64,000 bases of DNA from positions 65,750,335 through 65,814,334 of the forward strand of contig CM054178.1 of the NCBI GenBank assembly GCA_028829895.1. The letters are read 5' to 3'. The stretch's first letter is position 1. Every line of letters starts with the position of its first letter. Positions 46,791 through 58,520 of this stretch are shown here, piece after piece. The position numbers and the translations under genes were made by a program. The notes below the pieces were generated by a model, which had not been told where the DNA came from, did not search any database, and was given only the letters and a program-made list of their open reading frames with translations. Origin of the DNA: Sinotaia quadrata (Eukaryota > Mollusca > Gastropoda > Architaenioglossa > Viviparidae).

Positions 46791-48086
46791 GGACGACAGC
46801 TCCACCAGTAGATACCTTGTGAACGATGGTGATAAGGTGCACATTATAGTGAACATTGGACATTTTAAAAGTGCTTGAAGCTCTCGCCTTCTAACAATAA
46901 AACATAAACACACTCGCTCTCACACACCTCTCTCTCAAAATCATGCACACGTACACACACACAGTACGTTAGTGAAAAGTTTGAATAACTTCATTACACT
47001 GTTTTAAACACCCTAACTGCAACAAGAATTGAATGTAATAAATTGAAAAAAATCAACAGAACAACATATAGAAAAAGATCTTCAGCTGCAGTCCCTTTAT
47101 GCTTAAAAGACACCGTATTACGGAAGTTCTAAAAATAGTAAAGCAGATAAGCATTGTGATAGAAAGTAAGTGGCAGACAGCAAATGTGATACGAAGGGAA
47201 ACAATCGACTGCAGCCAGTAGGTCTTGGCGCTATCACATGGCTGACAAGAGGCGCTCTTTGACCTTTGTGGAAAGTTTGTTCGAGAGATGTGGGTGGCGG
47301 AGAAAATAACTTGATCTTTAGCTGACTGCGATCATTGATGGACTTAGACAAAACTTTCAGGGGAGATAAGTAATGGGCTTGTTGAAGTCCTTCACGGCGA
47401 TAAGTTAGTCTCTTAGTCAAGGTTTTCAGAGATGTTAAAGAGATGGGCTTGGACAAGGGCTTTCAAAGAGGATACGTGATGAACTGTATAAAAGCTCCCA
47501 CCTCCTCATCGCCAAAGTTTTAATGAAAATAAGCCAATGACACATCTGTATGCTCTAATTAAACAGTAAGGACCTACAGTTCACCCCCCCCCCGGTAATT
47601 AGTTGAAACATCGATAATGCATTTATACTTTACATTTTGGTACAATCCAGCTCCTATTATAGTGAATTATTTGTGCAAATTCTGTCTATTTTTATCACAT
47701 TCTTAAGTTTGGGGACCGAAGGTTATCGCGGTTAGTGCACTATGTGGAATGTTTTCTCCCTCACTACCCGCGAATTAACATTTTCACTCGTTTACAGAGT
47801 TCGGGGCCTTGACACAGTGTCTGCATCCATGACTCTGCCATGACGTCAGAAAAGGAAGTTTGGTTTTCCGTTTATAAAATAGCTTGCTGTATAGTTTTTA
47901 AATGAAACGTGATCTGCTCGTTTTGACGTCATAGATCCCCAGTTTGTACCTCTCGCAGACGTGTTTAGCTTTGCATCTTCTTTAAACGCTCGATGATTCA
48001 CAGCCATGATAGCGATACACACCTGGATGGGGGTGCGAGATTGAGAAAGAACCTAATGGAAACTGCGCGCTGCCGTGCAGCATTAT
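46791..48086. other. No gene seen; weak repeat and two CRE words
   Basis: GGGCTT(G/T).ACAAGG and TTTCAGAGATG-like words recur loosely at 47330-47475 (old array). TGACGTCA occurs at 47841-47848 and 47924-47931, only 83 bp apart, with an ETS-like AGGAAG (47852-47857) between. A C-run is at 47584-47593. Confidence 0.45.
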
Positions 48087-48342
48087 GTTCTAGTTCAACA
48101 AGCAATGGCCAGATGTCGTTATAAATGAAGTCATTGTGTTCTAATTCAACAAGCAATGGCCAGATGTCATTATAAATGAAGTCATTGTGTTCTAATTCAA
48201 CAAGCAATGGCCAGATGTCATTATAAATGAAGTCATTGTGTTCTAATTCAACAAGCAATGGCCAGATGTCGTTATAAATGAAGTCATTGTGTTCTTATTC
48301 AACAAGCAACGGCCAAATGTCGTTATAAATGAAGTCATATCA
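48087..48342. repeat. 51-bp minisatellite, 5 copies
   Basis: AACAAGCAATGGCCAGATGT with TATAAATGAAGTCATTGT; copies at 48087, 48138, 48189, 48240 and 48291. 51 bp is 17 codons, so the minus-strand frame at 47998-48258 cycles a VELEHNDFIYNDIWP-type unit. I see no evidence that it is translated. Confidence 0.96.
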
Positions 48343-49305
48343 GCCAGAGTATTTCATGTAATAAACATTACAATGAGTTGGAAAGAAATGATAGAAATAA
48401 AGTTTAGCTTTGGATGACAAACTAGGGTTTGAACGATAACTATGTGCTGAGGCAGTTCCACGATAGACATGAAAGAAATACAAACGAGGACCAAAGTAAA
48501 ACCAAACGCTATCATTATACCAAAAGAGAAAAAAAAAAAAAGCAAAACCCCTAAAGATAAAAACATAAATATAAAAATATGGTAATGTGATTATTCAAAT
48601 ATTAATTTTTCTTTCATCTTTGTCTAATTTCCATAAACTTTGACGTCTAATAAGTGAGCTTACCATTACAGAGAATACAAGAAAGTTCTTGTGTCTCGGG
48701 TTTTAGTACATTCGAATATATTAACAGTCCCCTCTTATCATCTCAAATACACAAGTGCACACTCCACTCCCCTTCCCTGCACAACCTTACACCCATCCAA
48801 CTACCTATTCCCCCAATCAACCCCCATCCACACTCACTCTCTTTGAATAATGATGGATTCTTTATCAAAGGCAATCCTGACTGACGTTGTAAAAAATCGT
48901 ATATACATTATTTATTTAACGTGGCTTTTAAATCCATTATCTACTGTTTATAGTAGTAAAATATCTTATTATAAATATATAAGAACAAAGCACATTTTAT
49001 GAGTGCCACCACTCACCCACCCACACACCCCGGACAGTGCACAGGAATTATTTCCCTTGCGTGGAGCCGATTGCGATCAGTGTAGTAACGACAGAGGCGC
49101 AGTATCCCGAACAAATAGATGACGTGTTAAACAAGATTCTAAAGAAGATTTCTCCCCCTACATGCACCCTTCCACCCTCATTTTTTTCTGAAAGAAAAAC
49201 GAAAAACAAAGCAGAACAAAGAAAAAAATCGTGCAAAAAGCTGAAAGAAAACACTTCTAATCGCAAGAAGGAATGTATGTTGAATGTATGTTAAACAGTA
49301 CTTTT
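48343..49305. other. No gene recognised
   Basis: C-rich stretch at 48755-48840 (CTCCACTCC, CCCAATCAACCCCC). ORFs on both strands at 48354-48884 and 49037-49294 show no domain. Confidence 0.45.
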
Positions 49306-49575
49306 AAGATGTTAATAGCAAGATTATGCAAAACTTACCTACAATAGGTAAGATGTTAATAGCAAGATTATGCAAAACTTACCTACAATAGGTAAGATGT
49401 TAATAGCAAGATTATGCAAAACTTACCTACAATAGGTAAGATGTTAATAGCAAGATTATGCAAAACTTACCTATAATAGGTAAGATGTTAATAGCAAGAT
49501 TATGCAAAACTTACCTACAATAGGTAAGATGTTAATAGCAAGACTATGCAAAACTTACCTACAATAGGTAAGATG
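49306..49575. repeat. 44-bp minisatellite with an internal hairpin, 6 copies
   Basis: AAGATGTTAATAGCAAGATT starts at 49306, 49350, 49394, 49438, 49482 and 49526. Each unit contains CTTACCT-ACAAT-AGGTAAG, a 7-bp inverted repeat with a 5-base loop. Only two substitutions were noticed across the whole array. Confidence 0.97.
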
Positions 49576-50094
49576 CGGTATGGAGCTTTCAAGTGTATGG
49601 CAAATGTCTGGAACTGTCCACGGTGCTTTTCTGCGATCACGTAAGGTCAAGGAAACAAAACGTTGAAAAGGTCATTCAAAGGGTTTACATTAGACTTAAG
49701 TTTTTGAGACAAGGTGAAGATAAGCTCAGAATTATCCTAAATTATCTTAATTAACCTAAAGTAGGTTACCTTTCTAACTCATGTTGTTTGATAGGTATTT
49801 TCAATTGGTCACGTGACAAAAGTAACCTTGAAAAGGGGGTTTGTGGCGGGTACATGTTGATTAGGCCGTCCATTCAGTTTGAAATACGAAAAGAAATTGC
49901 CATTACAAAAATATTTTCTAAACATGTGAATTGTTATGATGCATATAAAGTGGTATATTAATACTGCAAAATCTAACGTTAATTAGTTTTCAAACTTATG
50001 TTATAATAGATTTGGCGGTTGTTAACCTTTTTCCTCAAGTCTCCACCCCGTGTACCGTTTAGCTGCAACTGTATGTGAAACAAGTTTTAAATTA
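49576..50094. other. No gene recognised
   Basis: Single copy. A GGTCACGTGACAAAAG word (E-box TCACGTGA) lies near 49808. Confidence 0.45.
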
Positions 50095-50670
50095 ATGGAA
50101 AGGTACAAGAGACGTTATAGATAATTGTGATATTTTCTTGTCTTAAAATTGACGGTAAAGGTAAAAGTGGTTTGTTATAGAAAACCGATATTAGTTTGTC
50201 TTAAAGCTGATGGTAAAGGTGACAGAGGTTTTGTCTTAAGTCGAGAATAAAGGTGAAAGACAGCTAATTATAATCGGCAACGATTTTATAAGTGAGACGT
50301 TTGTTACAGCTAATTAAGGTCCAACGTTTTTACAACTGGTGATAAAATTGAGACATTTGTTACAGCTAATATAGGTCCAACTGTTTTACAACTGGTGATA
50401 AAACTGAGACGTTTGTTACAGCTATTTATAACTAAAGCCTGTCTTAAATTTGAAGTAAAGTGAAAAGACAATTGTTACATTTACTTATAACAAGATCTTG
50501 TCTTAAATTTGAAGTAAAAGACGTTTGTTACAGCTACTTATAACAAAAGCTTATCTTAAATTTGAAAAAGCTAAAATACGTTACCTATTTGTTATTTCTA
50601 TTTATAGCAAAAGCTTGTCTTAAATTTGAAGTAAAAGACGTTTGTTTCAGCTATTTAAACATAACTTTAA
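50095..50670. repeat. Decayed 50-65 bp array, about 9 copies
   Basis: GACGTTTGTTACAGCTA, AGCTTGTCTTAAATTTGAAG and TAAAGGT words recur at variable distance. Copies around 50440-50650 are the most similar. Confidence 0.8.
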
Positions 50671-51603
50671 ATCAGCGGTCCACGACTTAATTTGAGCTAA
50701 AGTGGAACGCCACGCCCGAGGGCGCTCCGACTTGATCGCGATTGGTTTACGAGCGAACAAAAGCTCTAGTTCGTCAATCGCAAGTTCATATATGTCTCTT
50801 GTCTAACTAGTTGTACAAAGAAATATCTTTTCTGTAAGTGTTATACGAAGGAAATATCTGTTCTTAAGTAGCTGTATAAAGAAATATCTGTTCTTTAAGC
50901 ATGAGTGAAATATTTAAACGGTTCCCCAAAGTGAAGTATTTCAGATGATCACAGCCAAGAGAATGAGAAAATGGTCTTCTAAAGAAAAGTCGAAGTTTAA
51001 AATGGGTAAGCGGTCATCGCATAGCTTAAAAGATGTAGTTACACGTGTGTGAGTTTGTATATGTCTTTCAAGTCGATCATCAGTTATTTCAAATCAACAG
51101 AAAGTTCCTGGAGAACTTATTTCACTCTGTAGTTGCTTACTGGTATTCCTGAATATCGTCTATTGCCCTATTCCTGGTGCAACCAGTAACCAAGCCAACC
51201 AAGGACCAATGTAGGTGCACTGTAGTGCTGCCTGCGCGCGCAATGCAAGCACGGCATTTTTCTTGGAGTCTCGGTTAGCCCACTCTTGATGAGAGGAAAA
51301 ACTATATTTTCTCTTGTGAGTGTAGGCCTACCTTAAAAGATCAGGCGACGAGAAATCTAGGTCAACGACGTAAAACGAGGCATGTTTTGATTACGACCGG
51401 CATTTATCCGGTCTCAAGGGATGCTGTAATGTCAGCACGTGGACGAGAGTGTCATTGCGACATGTTTTGATGTTATCAATGTGTACAAAATCGAGCTTGA
51501 TGACACAAAGTCGCCTAACCACTCTTTTATACTGAAGGCGTTACATCTGTTAAAAGCCCAAACATCCTCTGCATTAGTGTCTCTTGCTATTGCAGATCTT
51601 AGT
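50671..51603. other. No gene seen; short CpG block
   Basis: Positions 50695-50790 are CpG-rich (CACGCCCGAGGGCGCTCC, TCGCGATTGG) and hold a CCAAT-box word (ATTGG) and an imperfect inverted repeat GCGATTG ... CAATCGC. This might be a small promoter. Minus-strand ORF 51432-51623 has no known domain. Confidence 0.35.
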
Positions 51604-51755
51604 CGATAATGAGTAGTCCTCACAGAAGTTGGGATCCCAGAATATAGTGAGGAAAATAATTCAAAGAAATCTCTCCAGAGCTCTCCAGGGTCGAGAAAGT
51701 CCTAAGACGAAAGGTCCCAGGCAAACTCTGAAGAGGAATGAAGCTAATGCAACCA
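51604..51755. repeat. Dispersed repeat B, copy 2 (longer)
   Basis: Aligns with 28798-28892. It starts GTCGATAATGAGTAGTCCTC and contains GAGCTCTCCAGGGTCGAGAA and CAAACTCTGAAGAGGAATGA. About 55-60 bases in its middle are absent from the other copy. The ORF at 51620-51805 on the minus strand crosses it but does not match an open frame in the other copy. Confidence 0.65.
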
Positions 51756-52959
51756 TCAACAACAGCAGCAGCACCACCACAAGACCTTAGCTTCACGCAA
51801 AACAAGGAAACAAACCTCTTTATGGGGGTTAGCCTAGAGCCCTATAGCATTTCACTGCTTTGTGTCGTCATGTAGTGATCTCTTTCCTCAACCAGCACTT
51901 TGATTTTTTTTTTTTGAAATTTACTTTGAACTCGAAAGTACCCACACTTAATACAGTTATTAGCTACTGAAACTCTGCTAGGAGTTTAGATGAGTTGAAA
52001 TTACTGAGATATCTGGCTGCTATTGATATACAGTATGTGGATATCTGTTTTTAATTTCATGAACTCGCACACGTCCTTTAGGCCTCCGGCCGCTGCACAC
52101 GCTACGCAATTCAAATAATATTTAATTATTTTTATGTGCTACACCAATGGCTAATTTTTACGAAGGGTCCTCATACGTACATACAACTTTTGTATATTAT
52201 CTGATATGAAATACAAAAGATAAAAATTCTAAAGCATCCATAAAATATATATACTTCAACATAAACCTGAACATAGGCCACTAACAGGATTAAGTAATTG
52301 CCGATAGTTTGTCTATTGGCTAGAGTTGCCTTAGCTGTTTAAATGACAGCGATTTGACCAGGTACTCATGTACTTAGTGGTACCTTATTCATTTCGATGG
52401 CTGAACATACTGACCAGTCACGTAATGTAAATGGGGACTTGGACCGATCGTTTGAAATTACTAATCTAAGCTATCAAAATACTGTTTAATCTGTCGACCT
52501 TTGAGGAACTTCTGAGAGTGTCTGTATCAAAGTTAGTAGAATAAATAAAACCCATGTCTGTCTCACCCCACCCCTTCTATCTCGCTCTCAGGCAGGTGCA
52601 CGTACACATAACCAAGTTCGCACCCACATGTATATACATACTCTGTCAAAACACACACACCCTCGCACAACACAAACATGTGCGGATAATTAGTAGAATT
52701 TCGGTGGAAAAGGTAAAGACATATTTCAAGGCAGACTCTTTGAACAAGTTTTCCTTTTGGGTGGAACATTTCCTTTAATAAAAATAACTCTTTATTTTAT
52801 AGTTTATTTACTTATTTTTATTATTTAATATTTCGTTTGCAGACTTGGAACCTTGAGATGTAATGTCGAGGTGAAGAACTGTAAACATTGGCTCAGAAAC
52901 AAACTCGAGACCTAAGTCTGGAACTACGGAATCTGGTGGGGGAAAGGGGCATATAGTGC
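51756..52959. other. No gene recognised
   Basis: AT-rich. A CA-rich stretch at 52595-52680 explains the small opposite-strand ORFs there. Confidence 0.45.
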
Positions 52960-53480
52960 AACACACCGCGCCGCTACTTCTAAAAGCAAGCACGGGGTAA
53001 CGGGCTTTGCGCGCGCGCAACTCGCGGGTCGCGCTTACGTCTTCCGACTCCTTCCGCCCGTCCGTCCGTCCGCCCGCCCGCCTGCCGGGAGAGAAAAAAG
53101 AAACCAGGTGATCATGCTTAGTGTGACGACCTGCAGTCGTTGAGCAAGATCGTTAAAGGGAAAGCTTGGCTCTGCGTCGCTGCTGGTGCTCGTTATCGGC
53201 GGCGCATCGTCCAAACGCGTTGGAAAGTTCAACCAAGTTTTGCTTGCCCAAGTCCATGTAGTTCTAGACATTGGTGGGCGTCTATTCTCTTCGGCCAAGC
53301 ACTTTGGAGGTGTTTATCAAAAGCGACATCTAGTGACCAGCGCGCGAGTGTCAATTGAGATCGAGCTAGCGCGCGGGTGTGATTTTCATTTCTGCTTCAC
53401 TTTGAACAGAGTGACGTCGCAGACTAAATATAGCACTGATCAGAGGGACGCGTGGGAAACACTTGTAATAGCTCGTGTTG
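52960..53480. promoter_or_regulatory. CpG-rich block, candidate promoter or first exon
   Basis: The most CpG-dense stretch of the window: TTGCGCGCGCGCAACTCGCG near 53010, a CCGT/CCGC simple repeat at 53056-53082, CGGCGGCGCATCG near 53200, GCGCGCGAG and GAGTGACGTCGC near 53410. ORFs are open on both strands (53035-53298 minus starting ATGGCCGAAG; 53186-53485 plus), but neither resembles a known protein, and GC-rich sequence alone lengthens ORFs. Orientation is undecided. Confidence 0.4.
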
Positions 53481-53717
53481 GTTAATAATTACATATTTTC
53501 AGTTTATATTTTTACGAAAAACGTATTTAAAGAAGTCAGAGTCATAAGTGCGGGCGTGCTGTGCCATTTCTGGAGATAAGGTTGAACGGCGCGAAGAGGC
53601 GACATGCCGATTTTCAAGTCAAAGAGCAACTCCTCTTTAAAGGTATGTATGTGCTTTTTAAAGACAACAGTCGCCGCCAAACTGGAGTGCTCAGTTCATC
53701 TAAAGGGGATGTAAACC

Positions 53718-53760
53718 TGGAATCTCTCTCTCTGTCTGTCTGTCTGTCTGTCTGTCTGCT
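53718..53760. repeat. (TCTG)n short microsatellite
   Basis: CTCTCTCT followed by about six TCTG units, inside the ORF pair at 53561-53994, which I consider accidental. Confidence 0.95.
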
Positions 53761-53934
53761 TGCATACTTATCTACCGACTTACATAAAACTGGCGGTTTT
53801 TTAATGATGAAAATGTTATCTAGATGACTCGTCGGATTAATGTGCACTTTAAATAACAGTCCTTTGAGGTGTTGGATTTGCCTTGACTTTAAAAGTGAAC
53901 TACTAACAGGAAAAAGCGTCTTTTCCAATATAAT

Positions 53935-54150
53935 TACAACAGGTAATATTATAATATCATATATAATTATAATAGCAAATAATACTATAAACATATATAT
54001 TTATAGCAAGTAATTTTAATTACAATATCATTATACCAAGTAACATTATATCATATTTAATTTTAGCAAGTAATATATATAATTATATCAAGTAATATAC
54101 ATTATTATAGCAAGTAATAGTATAATATCATATATACCTATAACTTTATT
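53935..54150. repeat. Degenerate AT-rich 25-35 bp array
   Basis: ATAATATCATATATAATTAT and AGCAAGTAATA recur about seven times with indels. Confidence 0.8.
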
Positions 54151-54912
54151 GTTTAAAAAGTACAATCGTGTGTGCGTCTGTGCACAGAATAATGGAGACT
54201 TGATTATCAAGAAATTTATTTCAAATGCATTTAAGGGCTAATGAATATTTTAAACTCACGAAATAAAAGAATGAACACAACAGGAACAACAACAAGCACA
54301 AACAGTTTTTAAAAAGTGCATCCTATTGAAAACTGCTATCGTTCTAGAAACGCTGTAATAAATGATTTTTAATTAGAGATTTTTAGGGGTACACAATTAA
54401 CGTATTTCTGTACTTATCCACCCTTAATTCCTCCATTCTAAACTGCTTCTAATATATGCATTTAATCTGCCTATCAATTTGGCTGAAGTACGGACCAGGT
54501 GAAGTTAATATGATGTCTACTAAAACCGTTGCTGTTTCCGCGCGAGAGAAGAGTAAATGCTTGAGGCAAACATTAGGAATCCCGAGAACGACCAAACGCT
54601 AAAGACCGGGAACGGTTTTAAATTTACAGGGGATTGCAAGACAATGCCAGGCAAAACAGAAGTCGATAATTTTCAGTCCACCCGACTAAGACCCTATAGT
54701 GGTGGTCGGAATCCTTTGAGTGGGGACGACATAGGAAAGCGTTCGCGGGAGGTTGTGCACCCGCAGGTTAACATCGTGGCAATAATTGCGAAGCATTTGT
54801 AATCCTTTGAAAGGAGTGCTTTTCTGTGTGTCTTCTTAAATCAGATTAACTGATATCCTTCCGTTAATGTTCCAACAGCTTTGCTCGCTGTTTCCGCACT
54901 CTTGAAAGCACG
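54151..54912. other. No gene recognised; one protein-like ORF
   Basis: The ORF at 54557-54802 (81 codons) has balanced amino-acid composition and is not repeat-derived, but matches no family that I know, and no splice context was identified. Treated as unproven. Confidence 0.35.
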
Positions 54913-55386
54913 GAGTTTACGTTTGAAACTCTAATGACCCAAAGGTCATTTGGTGCCATGAAGCCTTAGAAAGCACTAATAGGTACATTTGCAAACTCTA
55001 ATGACCCAAAGGTCATTTGGTGCCATGAAGCCTTAGAAAGCACTAATAGGTACATTTGCAAACTCTAATGACCCAAAGGTCATTTGGTGCCATGAAGCCT
55101 TAGAAAGCACTAATAGGTACATTTGCAAACTCTAATGACCCAAAGGTCATTTGGTGCCATGAAGCCTTAGAAAGCACTAATAGGTACATTTGCAAACTCT
55201 AATGACCCAAAGGTCATTTGGTGCCATGAAGCCTTAGAAAGCACTAATAGGTACATTTGCAAACTCTAATGACCCAAAGGTCATTTGGTGCCATGAAGCC
55301 TTAGAAAGCACTAATAGGTACATTTGCAAACTCTAATGACCCAAAGGTCATTTGGTGCCATGAAGCCTTAGAAAGCACTAATAGGT
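54913..55386. repeat. 67-bp minisatellite, 7 apparently identical copies
   Basis: AAACTCTAATGACCCAAAGG starts at 54926, 54993, 55060, 55127, 55194, 55261 and 55328. I see no substitution between the copies; the left edge has a diverged partial unit. Each unit contains the palindrome AATGACC-CAAA-GGTCATT, with CAAAGGTCA, a nuclear-receptor-type half-site. Homogeneity points to very recent amplification or ongoing homogenisation. Confidence 0.98.
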
Positions 55387-55999
55387 CGGATTTCCCAGAA
55401 AGCTGGTAGGTGTGAACTTCGCTTAAAAAGCAAAGCGTTTAGCTCATTTACCGAGAGACGTTGTATTTGGTATTTAGTGTTATTTATCAAACATGTATAT
55501 ATATATGTTCTCAGTACTCTGACATTGTTAACTGGCCCAATTTGAGATTAAGCATTTTAAACCAGGAGTACTATTTGTATAATTTTGCAGCTTTAGGTCT
55601 TTCTTGGTGAAAAATATTTCTGAACCCCTCTAGATTTCCGAATGTTAACATTTATCCTGTCTTTCCTACTGGGGATCTTTGTTAATTCTTTCTCCCCTCT
55701 CCCAGCCCCAATTTCTGAAAATTCCTGGTTATTGTGTCACTTGCATTGGGGAGACTTTGTATGTCCATTGTCCGCATGAAGACTTGTAATGTCTATGAGT
55801 GCGTGCTAGTGAATGTGTGCATGCAAATGTTATGGCTTTAGCACTAGAAAGTCCTATCTGCTCTGAAAGGAGATTTATTCCTACTGCTAGAATTCGTCTC
55901 TGTCTCACTTGGTTCTTCGTAATCTCATCAATTTCTTGTTGATTTCTTGCTGGAGTGTCCATTACAAGATATGTGATGAAGATTTCAAATTAACGTTTT
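55387..55999. other. No gene seen
   Basis: A TA-rich spot near 55500. From 55600 on, words such as TGGGGATCTTTGTTA and CCTGGTTATT may be the far edge of the decayed array that follows. The minus-strand ORF at 55729-55962 has no known domain. Confidence 0.45.
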
Positions 56000-56500
56000 T
56001 CCTTGCTATTCCAACTTTCAGTCTAGAGATTTCACATTACCCTGTTCTTCCTTATTATTCTTAATTTGTTATTGAGATTTCCAATAGGCCTATTCTTCCT
56101 TGTTAATCCAACTTTCATTTTTGAAATTTCAAATTACCCTGTTCTGTCTAGTTATTCCGATTTTCACTATGGAGATTTCAAATTAACTGTTCTGTCTAGG
56201 TATTTCGATTTTCACTATGGAGATTTCAAATTAACCCGTTCTGTCTAGGTATTTCGATTTTCACTATGGAGATTTCAAATTAACTGTTCTGTCTAGGTAT
56301 TTCGATTTTCACTATGGAGATTTCAAATTAACCCGTTCTGTCTAGGTATTCCGATTTTCACTATGGAGATTTCAAATTAACTGTTCTGTCTATGTATTTC
56401 CATTTTCACTATGGAGATTTCAAATTACCCTGTTCTATCTAGTCATTCCAATTTTCACTATGGAGATTTAAAATTACCTTGCTATTCTGGGGATTTAGAA
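56000..56500. repeat. 47/49-bp minisatellite, about 9 copies
   Basis: TTTTCACTATGGAGATTTCA, AATTAAC(CC/T)GTTCTGTCTA. Two length forms, AACCCGTTCTG (49 bp) and AACTGTTCTG (47-48 bp), partly alternate. The edges on both sides are increasingly diverged. Confidence 0.93.
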
Positions 56501-56794
56501 GTATGCCCTTCTCTTCTATTATTCTGATTTTCAATCTAGAGTTTTAAAACTAACATGCTTTATTCCTTGTCATTCTGATTTTACTCCAAAGATTTCTTGC
56601 TAGCTAAGCTTTCACTGTAACGAGTCATTACAACACCTCTTCTCTGGATTATTCTGACCTTGACCCTCTTACCCTTCAAACGAGATTCTCTTAGTTACCA
56701 TTTGCTATTGTCTAGAGGCGAGAGTTATGTTTCTTGTCCTAAGTAAATTCCTCTGGAATTCCACACCTTGCTTACTTTCTGAAGAATCCTATGG

Positions 56795-57005
56795 GTGCCA
56801 CGTCTCGCCTATCGGAGATTCATACTTGCCTAGTCTCATTTTCTTGCTCATTCGAGATTCCGATAGTTGCCACGTCTCGCCTAGTGGCTCATTCGAGATT
56901 TATGGTTGCCACGTCTCGCCTAGTGGCTCATTCGAGATTTATGGTTGCCACGTCTCGCCTAGTGGCTCATTCGAGATATCTAGTTGCCACATCTCACCCA
57001 TTGGG
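56795..57005. repeat. 39-bp minisatellite, about 4.5 copies
   Basis: TTGCCACGTCTCGCCTAGTG, GCTCATTCGAGATTTATGG. 39 bp is 13 codons, so two frames stay open (56727-57014, 56791-57027). Confidence 0.95.
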
Positions 57006-57178
57006 GACAGGTAGCTATCCTGTTTAACCCATATGATTAGGGCTGTCAATTTATTTTCTAAAATACTGCCCAGGTACCTGTCCAAATTTTAGAAAATTAG
57101 CATAGTCCTCATCACAACTCGCGATCTTAACACAAAGCTACTTAACCATTAAGCATGCGCTCTATTTCACACAATAGC

Positions 57179-57231
57179 CAAAGATAGGCATCTAGTGACT
57201 TATCCTTAGTCACTAGATGCATACCTTTAGA
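57179..57231. other. Hairpin with 13-bp perfect arms
   Basis: GCATCTAGTGACT (57189-57201) and AGTCACTAGATGC (57209-57221) are perfect inverted copies around the loop TATCCTT. The pairing continues imperfectly to about 22 bp per arm (AAAGATAG against CTAAAGGTAT). It might be a small transposon core, a cruciform or a foldback RNA. Confidence 0.85.
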
Positions 57232-57734
57232 AAGAAGATCCTTAGGTATGATCTTTATATGTACAATGCAAACTTTTATTTTTAATACTATCAATCATTA
57301 CATAAACTAAAGTAAACCAAACAACAATAACGTATTAAAAATAGGGCATCAAGTTCAATCGCCATTCGCCGATAGAATTTCATCACGTAGATTGCATTTC
57401 GCCGTGTCACTATCCAATTGCTTGGCGTCTTCCCCATATTAAAAATATTACGTCATTATTTAATTTATTGACAAGTTTGTTTACTGAAGTCTTATTAACA
57501 CCAATAACATTCTACACTTTTTTAATGAGCACAACAACCCCAAGTGAAAAGAAAGGGCGTGAGCTATGGTGATTGGTGATCCATGTCGTAAATTAATTAG
57601 ATCTAGGTACAGAGGCTGTTCAGCGCGTTAGCCAACCCACGGCCGGCACAATTTAGCAGGCCGCCATCTATGGGGGGATGCGAGTGTGACTGGAGGGGAA
57701 TGTGCTAAATCGTGTATAGACATAATAGCCGTAT
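57232..57734. other. No gene recognised
   Basis: Single copy, with a CpG-bearing patch near 57625-57690. Confidence 0.45.
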
Positions 57735-58520
57735 TATCACGGGTACCCGTTCTCAATTTTTACTACCCAGATATTAGCTTGACAATATTCACCCAGGTAC
57801 CCGTTGGCACCACTACATATGATATTATTAATTTCTCTGTTCACTTATTGGAAATATCCATTTGCCCTGATTTACTCACTGGGGATTCTTATTTCACTCT
57901 CAACCACTATTCCTGATTCCTTGTTTTACTAACCCACTTTCTGGAAATTCACATTTTGTTCCTTTTGCTTACTTTCACCCACCTTTGGCAGTTTCTTAGT
58001 TATCCTGTCTCGCCCTTTGAGGAACAATAGTAATCTTACTAATCTTAATCTAATAGAATTCCTAGATATCCTGTCCTACCTTTTGGAGATTCCTAATTGC
58101 CCTGACACACATAGTACAAATTCTTGGATTGCCTTGAATATTCCCAACTACCCTGAACTAACTATTGAAAAATAATATACACATTGGAGATTCCTCGTTT
58201 TTTTCACCCCCATTTACTCGAGGTTTTGTGTTAGACTCTCTCACTTATCAGAAATTAACAGTTTTCCTGTCCCACCATTTAGAAATTCTTTGTGAAATTT
58301 TCTCACGTAATAAAATAAATCTTATTTATCTGGTGCCCTCCATTCTCAGTTATCCTGCGTCTTCCATTCTCAGTTACCCTGATCCACCTATTCGAATTTT
58401 CCCCCAAGTCTCTTTCACCCACTGGAGAAGGCTAGTTATCTTGTTTCCGATCAGTCGGAAATTTTTAATTGCCCTGTTTATCCACAGGAGACTGCTAGAG
58501 AACATCATGTCCCCCTCCCC
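57735..58520. repeat. Strongly decayed array related to the 56-kb array
   Basis: TTGGAGATTCCTAATTGCCC, CTGGAAATTCACA and CACTGGGGATTCTTATTTC-like units recur at roughly 40-60 bp. They share the GGAGATTTC...CCCTGT plan of the array at 56000-56500 and look like old members of the same family. ORFs at 57686-57916 and 58165-58545 run through these units. Confidence 0.6.

Noticed and set aside
47998..48258. Minus-strand ORF with a 17-residue VELEHNDFIYN repeat
   Set aside because: 51-bp array artefact; no signal, start context or splice sites seen.
54557..54802. 81-codon ORF with balanced composition as a possible small gene
   Set aside because: No recognisable family, promoter or splice context; length is within chance expectation for this window.
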